A stretch of DNA of 47,759 nucleotides from Candidatus Electrothrix aarhusensis (GTDB lineage: Bacteria; Desulfobacterota; Desulfobulbia; Desulfobulbales; Desulfobulbaceae): the NCBI GenBank assembly GCA_004028505.1, contig MTKO01000076.1:1-47759 (forward strand), written 5' to 3'. Below, in pieces: positions 1-9,034 of this stretch. Within the stretch, counting starts at the first letter, position 1. Every line of letters begins with the position of its first letter. Position numbers and translations under genes: made by a program. Below the pieces are notes generated by a model, which searched no databases, was not told the origin of the DNA, and saw nothing but the letters and a program-made list of their open reading frames with translations.

Positions 1-1
1 T

Positions 2-1221
2 GATTTTCCGCTGTCGCCGCAAAGTATCGGTATTGACGGATCGCAGCCTTCTTGTCATTCGTCCGCAACCGAAGACTCGGAGGAGGGCGGCGGTCAGGAA
101 GATCTGCTGCCGGATGGATCGGACAGTATGACCGATGATGTTGTCGATAATATACTGGACCATGCCGAGCGATTAAGTCGGGAATACGAAGAGCTGGCCG
201 GGCAAAAAAATGCCGAGGGCATGGCTGAGGAGGTGCGGGAAAAGATGCATCAATTCGCTGTCAGCGGACAATTTCTGGAGCAGGTTGCAACCCTGCGCCT
301 GCCACAGTTTTACATCCGATCCCCAGGCATGAGCCTGTTTGAGGACACCTTTCTCCTCAATAAAGAAGAGCTGCTCAAGGGCTTTCGCCTCGGTCAGGCG
401 GATAGCAGGATTGATTTTCAGACCATCCGCGACGATGCCTATCAGATTGATCTGGAAGAGATGGGGGACCATGACTACAAGCCGAGTTTCTGGAAACTCC
501 GCCATTCCACCAGGGAACGACTGGTGCAGTATCTGGTGGCCTTGCCCCCGGAGGCACGCAAGCAGCAGGTCGCCCGCCGTCTCTGTGATTTGATCGGTAA
601 CATGTACCCCATTGCGGATCAGGAGGTGAAGAAATACGTCCGCCGCATTTTTGAGGACATGAGCAGCGAACAGATCAATGACTGTCTGGAGCGAGAATAC
701 AGCTATCGGGATAAGATCAAGGCCAAGATCAGAGAGCTGGCCGCAGAATATGCGGAGACCGTCTTTTACCAATGGCTGGATGCGGATAAGATCCTGCTTC
801 GAGAGAATTACCGCCTGCCGGACAGCATTCACCCCCTGGAAACGGCCCCGGCAGTGCCGAAAAGCTCTATGAGGCTGAAGGTCGATTGAACAACTGGGAG
901 GCCAAGGTCATCAACGAGATCGCCAATCTGGATAATATCCTGTTCTGGCATAAGATTGTCGAACGAAAAGGCTTCTGCATCAACGGTTGTATTAACCATT
1001 ACCCTGATTTTCTGATCCGCACCAAGAACGACAATACCCTGTTGGTGGAGGCCAAGGGCGATGACCGGGACAACTCGGATTCCGCCCGCAAGCTAAAAAT
1101 GGGCCGGGCCTGGGCCGCAAAAGCGGGCAACGCCTTTCGCTATTTTATGGTCTTTGACGGCAAAGAGGTTGAGGGGGCGTATCGGCTGGAGGAATTGTTG
1201 AAGGTTGTTGGTGGGTTGTGA
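2..1221 (+). CDS. Type III restriction enzyme Res subunit, C-terminal part (frame break at ~860)
   Basis: The reading frame is already open at the window edge, so only the C-terminal ~406 residues are seen. The first part (to 889) is a helical region like that which follows the helicase core of type III restriction (Res) proteins. The last ~110 residues carry a PD-(D/E)xK-type nuclease pattern: PDFLIR, then LLVEAKGDD, giving the D...ExK cleavage residues. The two parts lie in different frames. Adding one A to the A-run at 860-863 joins them as ...PKKLYEAEGRLNNWEAK. The stretch from 886 is therefore not a separate gene. In the family this subunit cuts DNA after ATP-driven translocation and works with a Mod methylase, which is not in the window. 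The family call is from domain pattern; the helicase motifs lie upstream of the window. Confidence 0.75.
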
Positions 1222-1265
1222 GATTGTGAGATTGTGAAGAAAAATTTTATTTTTATTTATTCGTT

Positions 1266-2879
1266 ATGACAGCTTCATCCACTACTTTTGCTGTAGATAA
1301 TGTTACTCCAAATACTTCTTTGCTGCCAACATGCAAGCCGTTAGAGGCAATTCAGTCGCAGTTTAACAAGCTTGATACCATCTCTCCGGGAAACTCGGCG
1401 CACTGCCGTGTTGAGACATGTTGGGACAACACGCTGGACTGCGTTGCCAAGATAAGCTGTCATCCGCTTATTGCCGCTGCTCATCTGGCCTTTAGCGAAC
1501 ATCGTCCTCTTGTGCTGTCACCTGATGTGATTTGGGTAACTATTGTTCAAGGACTCGCTCGACATATTCATTTGAACCCTGAGAAGTACCGCTCTCTCTT
1601 GGTACAGCATGAAGGCAGACGCAAGCTGCAGATTGAAGTTCGGGAGATTGATTGGAGCAAAGTGGTGACAGGTTTGGTTTCGTTGCTCTGTCAGGAAACC
1701 GGGGGGATGGCAAAACGCTTTGTCTGTGATTTCAGCACGACTGGACCGGTTGAGCGTATGGTCAGCGAAATCGCTCTTCTGGACATGTTCCAACCTTATT
1801 TTACCTATAAAGTGCTAGTGATTTGCGGTATCCCCTTTGTCACGCTGGAAGGCACAAAAGCTGATTGGCAAAAATTACGTAAAAAGGTGGACCTGCTTGC
1901 TCCGTTTGGATTAGATTGGTGGCTCAGGGAATTGCGGCCTATCTGCGACCAGTTTATTCGTGCTGCTGCGGGAAATGTTGACCAAAACCATTGGTGTCGA
2001 ATATATAAAATTCGTAAGGCATACGGCACAGAGGTTATTAACGGTTGGATCGGCAAACTGTTTCCATATATAAAGGATGGTAATGATGGCGTATACTCTC
2101 GTTGGAACGATCTGCTTAATCCCAAAGTGGAAGCAGAGATACGTAAACTGGAAAAGGAAGAGCGATTGATCGGGCAAGAGACGGTGATGCGCTTTGGCGT
2201 ACCAGGGATTTGCATTGATTCACTGCCGTGCGGCTTGAGTCGAGTTCCTTTGTTGCTGGAATATCTTGATGGGAGCAAAGAAGCAATGGAATTTTTGGCA
2301 GGCTCAATCGCCGTCACTCAGGATAAGGAAACTGCTGCCTTACGCCCAGTTCTTGGTTGGGCTGCTTGTGAAGCTGCGCCGATTGAACAGGCCATGATTC
2401 GCCTTGCCGATCATAAAGTCAAAACGACAGAAATTCCATTATCAATCGAGGTGCTTAAAGAGTTTGACCTGTACTATATCCCGACAGATATGTTGCGTTG
2501 TTATAACGAAGTGTCGGAGGGGGTGATTTTCGATAAAAATCGTGTGCCGCTCTATAAACTGTTGCCAATCGATAAATGGAAGCACCAGAAATGGAAAAGT
2601 GACCAAAGCGGTTTAATGACATCGAACAATTTACGTTTTGCCGTATTGAGAGACGGCACGGAACTCGTCATCCGATTGTACTGCCCGGAGAAGAAACATA
2701 CAGATGCGGTGTTTGTCGGATGTACAGTGAATGGCAGTTCAGTACACGATATCGGTTATAAAATCGCAAAGTCGTTTACGGATTTTCTCTTCCATGCACT
2801 TGATGGTGGAAGTAAACCGTATTTCCGGCGCAGAGGATTTGTGTCCCTAAATTCTGATGCGAGTCCAAAAGGTATATAG
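1266..2879 (+). CDS. DUF4419 domain protein
   Basis: This is a 537-residue protein that I recognise as DUF4419. Around residues 80-110 it has the family pattern LSPDVIWVTIVQGLARHI followed by LNPEKYR. Around 155-210 it has FSTTGPVE, then CGIPFVTLEGT and DW. No signal peptide or membrane segment is visible. DUF4419 proteins have no established biochemical role that I know of and are scattered through bacteria and fungi. The gene starts 45 bases after the restriction gene, behind a short direct repeat (gagattgt) and an A/T-rich stretch. It is followed directly by a degenerate copy of the restriction-gene tail, so it looks inserted. Its lower GC than the res fragment agrees with transfer. A defence role is inferred from neighbours only. 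Confidence 0.8.
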   Translation: MTASSTTFAVDNVTPNTSLLPTCKPLEAIQSQFNKLDTISPGNSAHCRVETCWDNTLDCVAKISCHPLIAAAHLAFSEHRPLVLSPDVIWVTIVQGLARHIHLNPEKYRSLLVQHEGRRKLQIEVREIDWSKVVTGLVSLLCQETGGMAKRFVCDFSTTGPVERMVSEIALLDMFQPYFTYKVLVICGIPFVTLEGTKADWQKLRKKVDLLAPFGLDWWLRELRPICDQFIRAAAGNVDQNHWCRIYKIRKAYGTEVINGWIGKLFPYIKDGNDGVYSRWNDLLNPKVEAEIRKLEKEERLIGQETVMRFGVPGICIDSLPCGLSRVPLLLEYLDGSKEAMEFLAGSIAVTQDKETAALRPVLGWAACEAAPIEQAMIRLADHKVKTTEIPLSIEVLKEFDLYYIPTDMLRCYNEVSEGVIFDKNRVPLYKLLPIDKWKHQKWKSDQSGLMTSNNLRFAVLRDGTELVIRLYCPEKKHTDAVFVGCTVNGSSVHDIGYKIAKSFTDFLFHALDGGSKPYFRRRGFVSLNSDASPKGI

Positions 2880-2939
2880 GCCGGGCCTTGTTTTTGACCG
2901 CAAGGAAGTTGAGGGTCCATATCGGCTGGAGAAATTTTT
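2880..2939 (+). pseudogene. Relic of the restriction-gene 3' end
   Basis: These bases read in one frame as GPGLVFDRKEVEGPYRLEKF. They match the last part of the Res protein encoded at about 1147-1195 (MVFDGKEVEGAYRLEEL) with mainly third-position differences. A further piece, ttggttggcgggttgtg at about 3238-3254, matches the very end of the same gene (about 1204-1220). The copy is thus split by the small gene at 2940. It has no start codon and is a remnant. Confidence 0.65.
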
Positions 2940-3236
2940 ATGAGTCCTGACATCAAGAAAACAATGGAAGAAAAAGATAAGGGTATGCGTACTGAATATG
3001 ATTTTACAGGAGGAGTACGCGGCAAACATCATAGAGCTATGCAAGCTGGCTATTCTGTTACTGTCCATCAGGCGGACGGTACAAGTGTCACCAAAGAGGT
3101 TGTGCCGACGGACGGCGCAGTTATTTTAGAACCGGATCTTCGAGCATATTTTCCGGATTCAGAATCAGTGAACAAGGCATTGCGCTGTTTGATTCCGTTG
3201 CTTTCCAGAAGAGACCTTACTACGGGAAAGTTATAG
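2940..3236 (+). CDS. Small antitoxin-like conserved protein
   Basis: This is a 98-residue acidic protein with the pattern MRTEYDFTGGVRGKHH, then ILEPDLRAYFPDSESVN and a short C-terminal helix. This matches a widespread family of small bacterial proteins of the form 'yDf..gvRGk.... v.Ld.Dva..FPds.sVN.aLr', usually found beside toxin genes and treated as antitoxins. The family is recalled from pattern; no toxin partner follows on the same strand. The next genes are a convergent ParD/RelE pair. Two starts are possible: 2940, or the internal ATG at 2985, which begins exactly at the conserved part. The gene splits a relic of the restriction-gene tail, which suggests insertion. Confidence 0.55.
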   Translation: MSPDIKKTMEEKDKGMRTEYDFTGGVRGKHHRAMQAGYSVTVHQADGTSVTKEVVPTDGAVILEPDLRAYFPDSESVNKALRCLIPLLSRRDLTTGKL

Positions 3237-3274
3237 ATTTGGTTGGCGGGTTGTGCAAAGGAATTTGTTTAATA

Positions 3275-3565
3275 TTACTGATGAATATACTTGCTCAGGT
3301 TGCGATAAAAATTTTCATGTGAGCCAAAGGTGTACAGATAGAGGGTGGAGTCCACAACTTCATAAGCAAGCAGGATCTGTTTATTGCCGAGTTTGTATTT
3401 GTAGATCCGCACCCCCTGCAAATCACCGGATTTCGCCCTGCCAACAGCGGGATCGGTCATTATTGTTTTAACAGCTTCGTCTAATTTTTTTCTTTGGGTT
3501 TTGTTCAGCTTCTTTTTTTCCCTGGCAAAGAGCGGTGCTTGGATGACTTCGGCAATTTGGCTCAT
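3275..3565 (-). CDS. RelE/ParE-family toxin
   Basis: This is a 96-residue basic protein with the RelE/ParE fold pattern: a helical hairpin with a Lys/Arg-rich segment (FAREKKKLNKTQRKKLDE), then the strand pattern GDLQGVRIYKYKLG, NKQILLAYEV and LYLYTFGSHENFYRNL near the end. Such toxins either cut mRNA on the ribosome or poison gyrase; the sequence alone does not separate the two. The ATG at 3565 lies two bases after the stop of the upstream antitoxin gene and has GGAG just ahead, so I prefer it to the GTG at 3571. The pair is co-transcribed with the antitoxin first, as is usual for type II systems. Confidence 0.8.
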   Translation of the reverse strand: MSQIAEVIQAPLFAREKKKLNKTQRKKLDEAVKTIMTDPAVGRAKSGDLQGVRIYKYKLGNKQILLAYEVVDSTLYLYTFGSHENFYRNLSKYIHQ

Positions 3566-3567
3566 TT

Positions 3568-3789
3568 TCACTCTCCAAAGACATATGGAGTTCCCAGGCC
3601 AGCTTTAACCTGTTCTTTCCCTATGAGGATGTCCTGAATGAGCGGGAGCGGCAGGTCGGGATTTTCTTCCACGATTTGTCCTATTTTTGCCCAGTATTCA
3701 ATTTGACCGGCTATGGAACGCTTAAAAACTTTTGACTGCACTTTAGCCTTTGCTACTAAATCATCTGAAATTTTGACTGCTGTAGACAT
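3568..3789 (-). CDS. ParD-like antitoxin
   Basis: This is a 73-residue protein starting MSTAVKISDDLVAKAKVQSK, a ribbon-helix-helix-like N-terminus. It continues with FKRSIAGQIEYWAKIGQIVEE, the signature of the ParD-like family. It should bind DNA as a dimer, neutralise the toxin at 3275-3565 and repress its own promoter. A good ribosome site (GGAGATAG) stands ahead of the ATG at 3789. Two inverted repeats just upstream (3822-3849 and 3851-3867) are candidate operators. The toxin gene follows with a 2-base gap. Confidence 0.75.
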   Translation of the reverse strand: MSTAVKISDDLVAKAKVQSKVFKRSIAGQIEYWAKIGQIVEENPDLPLPLIQDILIGKEQVKAGLGTPYVFGE

Positions 3790-3821
3790 GCTATCTCCTT
3801 GTGTTGAAGTATTTTTGAGTT

Positions 3822-3867
3822 CAGAGGGATTGTTTTAGCTTACCCTCTGCGGTTGCATATTGCAACC
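3822..3867. promoter_or_regulatory. Two inverted repeats upstream of the antitoxin gene
   Basis: CAGAGGG (3822-3828) pairs with CCCTCTG (3843-3849) across a 14-base loop. Directly next to it, GGTTGCA-TAT-TGCAACC (3851-3867) is a perfect 7-base inverted repeat. They lie 33-78 bases upstream of the antitoxin start, where ribbon-helix-helix antitoxins usually bind to autoregulate. The second repeat could instead act as a hairpin. Confidence 0.45.
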
Positions 3868-3878
3868 TTTTGTGTTAT

Positions 3879-3936
3879 AACTGCCCCCTTTATCCATCTT
3901 CACGTCCACACCCTGTATTCCATACTCGACGAGGCT
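3879..3936 (+). pseudogene. Relic of a dnaE 5' end
   Basis: These bases encode APFIHLHVHTLYSILDEA. The true dnaE at 5398 starts with TPFVHLHVHTQYSMLDGA. At the DNA level the two stretches align without gaps, with differences mostly at third positions. The relic then stops matching abruptly. It runs in frame into the downstream transglycosylase gene, so a long reading frame from 3853 wrongly includes it. The diverged but protein-conserving changes suggest it comes from another dnaE gene rather than a recent local copy. Confidence 0.75.
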
Positions 3937-3939
3937 TTT

Positions 3940-5358
3940 ATGCTGAAAAATTGGTATGTACACGTTGCCAAAATGAAAAATATTACTTTCGGATTTGTAT
4001 CCTTTTTGGCATTTTTTTTACAGGTGCCGGAAAATATACAACCAACGCATTTTAATAAAAACGGATTGTTATTCTCAAAGCAGGCTTATGCTCAGGGCAA
4101 GCAGGATGTGGTCAGCTTAACTAAAGAGGGAAAACGAAAAAATGCAACAGATGAGCGGGGCAGTTTCAACCCATCAGCAATATGTTTACTGCCTGCTGAT
4201 GTTTCTAAGCAAGTAACTCCTCGAAATTTCTCTTCCTTTAAAGAGTGGCTTTCTTTCTTTAAAAAAGAAGCGAAGAAAAAGGGCCTCTCGCGCAATGCTG
4301 TTCATGCTGCTTTTAAAAATGTGCAGTTGGTTGATAAGGTTGTTCAGCTTGACAGGAAACAAAAAGAATATTCTCTCTCTTTTGCAAATTATATCAATAA
4401 CTCAATATCTCTCTCCAGGATTAAACGCGGAGAAAGAAAAATGAAAGAAAATGCAAAAATATTACAAAGGGTTCACCATAAATATGGTGTTCCTCCTGAA
4501 GTTTTAGTTGCCCTATGGGGACTGGAAAGTGATTTTGGTGGTTTTACCGGGAACTTTTCTACTGTTAACACCTTGGCAACCTTGGCCTATGAAGGAAGGC
4601 GACGTGATTTTTTTACCAATGAGTTGTTTTGCGCACTGGCCATGCTTGATTCCGGAAACATAACTGTTCAAGAAATGACAGGTTCTTGGGCAGGGGCAAT
4701 GGGTCAGCCTCAGTTTATGCCCTCAACTTTTTACCATTACGCTGTCGATGGGAACGGGGACGGAAAAAAAGACCTTTGGAAGAACATAAATGACGTTCTG
4801 TCATCAGCTGGAAATTATTTATCTCAAGCAAAGTGGAAAACAGGAGAGAAATGGGGGGTAGAAGTCATTTTACCCAGAAATTTTGATCCCTATGAGGCTA
4901 CATTATCTGTAGAAAAGAACCTGCAACAGTGGAAATCATTGGGGGTGAAAAAGTATAACGGAAAAGAACTGAGAGGGACAACGCTCAAAGGCTCAATTCT
5001 TTTACCTTCCGGCCTTTCTGGTCCAGCCTTTCTTGTCTTCCATAACTTTCGAGTTATCAGGGAGTGGAACAAATCCGTGAATTATGCTTTGGCGGTAGGG
5101 CACCTTTCTGACAGAATTGCCGGAGGTGCTCCTTTAGTCGGGTTGAATAAACAGAGAGATACAAATTTATCTCGTCAAGATGCTTTACTGATACAGAATA
5201 TTCTTTCATCGTTGGGATATTACAAAGATAAAATTGACGGCATGGTAGGGCTGAAATCCAGAAAAGCAATCCGTGAATATCAGAAAGATAAAGGGATTCC
5301 TGCCGACGGATATCCATCTGATGATCTGATTATACAATTGAAAAAAGAACGCCTGTGA
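3940..5358 (+). CDS. MltB-type lytic murein transglycosylase with peptidoglycan-binding domain
   Basis: The SLT_2/MltB transglycosylase domain occupies roughly residues 105-400 and cleaves the glycan strand of peptidoglycan to form 1,6-anhydro ends. The catalytic Glu lies in ALWGLESDFGG (about residue 196). Further family motifs are GSWAGAMGQPQFMPSTFYHYA and DGDGKKD-like DGNGDGKKDLW. A PG_binding_1 domain follows at about 410-465 (LSSLGYYKDKIDGMVG and GLKSRKAIREYQ). The N-terminus has a hydrophobic export signal (FGFVSFLAFFL). I chose ATG 3940 because GAGG lies just ahead; ATG 3973 would give a shorter signal but has no ribosome site. The frame upstream of 3940 is dnaE relic. The gene is clearly more AT-rich than dnaE. 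Confidence 0.85.
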   Translation: MLKNWYVHVAKMKNITFGFVSFLAFFLQVPENIQPTHFNKNGLLFSKQAYAQGKQDVVSLTKEGKRKNATDERGSFNPSAICLLPADVSKQVTPRNFSSFKEWLSFFKKEAKKKGLSRNAVHAAFKNVQLVDKVVQLDRKQKEYSLSFANYINNSISLSRIKRGERKMKENAKILQRVHHKYGVPPEVLVALWGLESDFGGFTGNFSTVNTLATLAYEGRRRDFFTNELFCALAMLDSGNITVQEMTGSWAGAMGQPQFMPSTFYHYAVDGNGDGKKDLWKNINDVLSSAGNYLSQAKWKTGEKWGVEVILPRNFDPYEATLSVEKNLQQWKSLGVKKYNGKELRGTTLKGSILLPSGLSGPAFLVFHNFRVIREWNKSVNYALAVGHLSDRIAGGAPLVGLNKQRDTNLSRQDALLIQNILSSLGYYKDKIDGMVGLKSRKAIREYQKDKGIPADGYPSDDLIIQLKKERL

Positions 5359-5397
5359 TATGTTGATACGTATTTGTTTTTTGAGGAAATTAACACC

Positions 5398-8300
5398 ATG
5401 AACACCCCCTTTGTCCATCTCCACGTCCATACCCAGTACTCCATGCTCGACGGGGCCATCCGTCTCGGCGATCTGATTGCTAAAACCCAGTCCTACGGCA
5501 TGGACGCTGTGGCAGTCACCGACCACGGGGCCATGTACGGAGCCTTGGAGTTCTATACCAAGGCCAATAAGGCCGGGGTCAAACCCCTGGTCGGCTGCGA
5601 GTTCTATATTTCGGAGACCGACCATCTTGTTCATAATAAGAGCGCAGGTCATAATTTCCATATCGTGCTGCTGGCAATGAACGAGACCGGCTATCGCAAC
5701 CTGATGAAGCTGGCCTCCATCGCCCAGACTGCCGGATTTTATTATAGGCCCCGCATCGACCGCAAGTTGCTTTTTGCCCATCAGGAGGGCCTGCTTGCCC
5801 TGACCGCCTGTCTGCACGGCGAGATTCCTTGGACCATCACCCATCAGGGGCTGGATAAGGCGAAGGAAAAGGCCTTGGGCTTACAACAGGTTTTCGGTGA
5901 TCGCCTCTATTTCGAGATCCAGGAAAACGGCATCCCGGAGCAGAGAACGGTCAACGACGGGTTGCTGGAGCTGGGTAATGATCTGGGCATCAAGGTGGTG
6001 GCCACCAATGACTGCCATTACCTCAATCAGGACGAGTCCTACGCCCACGAGGTTCTGCTCTGTATTCAGACCAGTAAGACCATCAACGATCCCAATCGTT
6101 TCAGGTTTTCCACGGATGAACTGTATTTCAAGTCGCCGGATGTCATGGCCAAGCAGTTCAGTTATTGCCCGGAGGCCTTAGCCAATACCCTGGAAGTGGC
6201 TGACCGTTGCAATCTTGAGCTTGAATTCAATGAGAATCATTTTCCCATTTTCCCGGTGCCGGAGAATGAATCCCTGGAAAGCCTGTTTGAAAAAGCCTGC
6301 CGGGACGGCCTGGATACCCGCCTTGAGCATCTCCGCAGCCTGCAGGAGGTTCTCCCGGAGTTGGAGCAGCAGTACCGTGATCGGTTGGAAATGGAAATCA
6401 AGGTTATTCAGGAGATGGGGTTCTCCGGCTACTTCCTCATTGTTGCCGATTTTATCAACTGGGCCAAGAGCCAAAAAATTCCGGTGGGACCAGGTCGTGG
6501 GAGCGGAGCGGGTAGTCTGGCCGCTTTTTGTATGTCCATCACCGATATCGATCCCATTCCTTACGGCCTGCTTTTCGAGCGCTTCCTGAACGTGGAGCGG
6601 GTCTCCATGCCTGACTTTGACGTGGATTTCTGTAAGGAACGACGGGACGAGGTAATTGACTATGTCCGTCGCAAGTATGGCGGCGATGACCATGTGGCCC
6701 AGATTGTGGCCTATGGTTCCATGAAGGCTCGGGCTGTGCTCCGGGACGTGGGCCGGGTTTTAGAGGTGCCTCTGCCGGTGGTGGACCGGATCGCCAAGTT
6801 GGTCCCGGATGAGCTGAAAATCACCCTGAAAAAGGCCATTGATAAGGAATCCCGTCTCCGTGATGCCATGCAGCAGGATCCCGCTGTTCGGGAACTGCTC
6901 AAGGTGGCCCAGACTCTGGAGGGTCTGTCCCGCCACAAGTCCACCCATGCCGCCGGGGTGGTGGTGTCGCCCAAGGCGATGGTGGAATATCTACCGGTCT
7001 GTGTTGGCTCCAAAAAGGAAATACTGACCCAGTTTGACATGAAGTACACCGAGATGACCGGACTGATCAAGTTCGATTTTCTCGGCCTTAAGACCCTGAC
7101 TGTTATTGATCGGGCACTGAAGCTCATTGAGCTGGATATCGGCACTTGGATCGATTTAAGTAAGATTGCTATGGATGATCAGCGCACCTATGATCTGTTG
7201 TGTGCGGGCAACAGTTTGGGTGTGTTTCAGCTGGAGAGCGACGGGATGCGGGAGCTGCTGGTCAAGATGGCTCCAGAGCAGTTTACCGACCTGATCGCCC
7301 TGGTGGCTCTGTATCGGCCCGGTCCGTTGGATTCCGGCATGGTCGATCAGTTTGTCGAAACCAAACATGGTCGCCGTCCCCCAGAATACCCTCTGCCCCA
7401 GATTAAAGCTGTCCTGAAAGAGACCTACGGCGTTATTGTTTATCAGGAACAGGTCATGAAGATCTCCAATATTCTGGCCTCGTACAGCCTGGGTGATGCG
7501 GATATTCTGCGTCGTGCTATGGGTAAGAAGATCCCCGAGGTCATGGAGGAAGAACGGGGTAAGTTCATGGCCGGGGCTGAGGGTAATAATATACCTAAAG
7601 AAAAGGCCGCTTATGTCTTTGATCTTATGGCTAAATTTGCGGGTTATGGCTTTAATAAATCTCATTCGGCCGCCTATGCCTGATCGCCTACCAGACCGCC
7701 TATCTCAAGGCCCATTATCCGGCACAGTTTCTGGCAGCCCTGCTGTCCTGTGATGTGGATAACACGGATAAGGTGGTCAAGTATATCAACGAATGTAAGC
7801 AGATGTCCATCCCGGTCCTGCCGCCGGATGTCAATGAATCATACCATGATTTTACAGTCATCAATGATCGGATTCGTTTTGGGCTGGCAGCAGTCAAAAA
7901 TGTGGGCGGTGCAGCCTTGGATTCCATGATAAGGGAGCGCGAGGAAAACGGCCCGTATTCCTCGCTGGCTGATTTTTGCGGTCGGATTGATTCCAGTAAG
8001 GTTAACCGGAAGGTTTTGGAAAATTTGGTCAAGGCCGGAGCCTTTGACTTTGTACAGGTGAAACGAGCCCAGCTCATGGAGGTGCTGGACCAGGCCCTTG
8101 AGCAGGCCAAGGCTGTGCAGCGGGATCGCCTGAGCGGCCAGATGAGCCTGTTCGCTGTGGGCGGAAGCAAGGAGGAAAGTACGACCACCGCTGAAATTAA
8201 ATTTCCCGATATAGACGAGTGGCCGCAATTAAAAAAGCTTTCCTATGAAAAGGAGACCATTGGTTTTTTTCTTACTGGTCATCCTTTGGACGGGGTAATT

Positions 8301-8912
8301 GATACGATTCGCATGGTTGCTGATGCGGATATTGAGGCTTTGGAGAATCGGCGGGAAGGGCAGGTTGTTCGGGTCGGCGGGCTGATCCAGCAGTATAAGG
8401 AGCATATCTCCAAAAAAGGCGACCGCATGGCCTTTACCGTGCTGGAGGATATGAGTTCCAGTGTTGAGGTGATTGTCTTCCCGGAGACCTTTGCCCGCTG
8501 CTCACATTATCTCGGCAAAGACGAGCCTTTGATTGTCCTCGGCACGGTCCAGCAGGGAGAGCGAGGGGCGAAGATTATTGCTGAAGACATCTATTCGCTG
8601 GATAAGGCTGTGGAGCAATTTACCGAGCAGGCTTCGATCCGCCTGCCTGCCGATAGGATCGGACGGAACCAGCTCATCGAACTTAAGGAGCTGATCTATC
8701 AATTCCACGGCTCAGCTCCCATTAAGCTGACTCTTCATTTTGATGGAAGGGGTGAGGTGGATATTCTGCCCATGAAGGATATCACTGTTCGTCCCTGCTC
8801 GGAGTTCTTCCAAAAGGTGAAGGACTCCTTTGGACCGCGATGTTTGTCCGTGCAGATGCGTCAAGCTGAGGTTAAACGGAAGAAGCGGTTTGGGGGCGGG
8901 AACGGTCGGTAA
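5398..8912 (+). CDS. dnaE: DNA polymerase III alpha subunit (frame break at ~7680)
   Basis: This is the replicative polymerase alpha subunit, about 1,171 residues once one base is restored, normal for DnaE. The N-terminal PHP domain shows HLHVHTQYSMLDGA and VTDHGAMYGALEFY. The polymerase core shows GPGRGSGAGSLAAFC and the catalytic aspartates in MPDFDVDF (about residue 405). The fingers/HhH region follows, and an OB fold starts near 985 (VVRVGGLIQQYKEH). Reading stops at a TGA after SAAYA at 7681. Adding one C to the CC at 7679-7680 continues it as ALIAYQTAYLKAHYP, a conserved DnaE segment. The start is ATG 5398 with TTGAGGAAA ahead, not the upstream TTG. A break in an essential gene points to sequence error. 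Confidence 0.95.
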
Positions 8913-9034
8913 TGTCGCTAATGGTCGATAAAGGTGGGTAAGGTAAACCCATTTTGACATTCTGCATTGTTCTGCATTGAGATCATGACAGTTTTTCTGG
9001 AGCTATATACTAAGTATTTGAAAAAATAATATTT

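Noticed and set aside
173-832. 219-codon frame antisense to the restriction gene
   Set aside because: It is a shadow of the GC-rich coding strand with no ribosome site or family match.
886-1221. Separate small nuclease gene
   Set aside because: It is the C-terminal nuclease domain of the restriction subunit; one added A at 860-863 makes it continuous.
3853-3939. N-terminal part of the transglycosylase gene
   Set aside because: It encodes a dnaE-like peptide, not a signal peptide; the hydrophobic export signal begins later.
7681-7754. Programmed frameshift or intein in dnaE
   Set aside because: No slippery site is evident and no inserted sequence exists; one restored C recovers a conserved segment, and the same pattern recurs in ten other genes.
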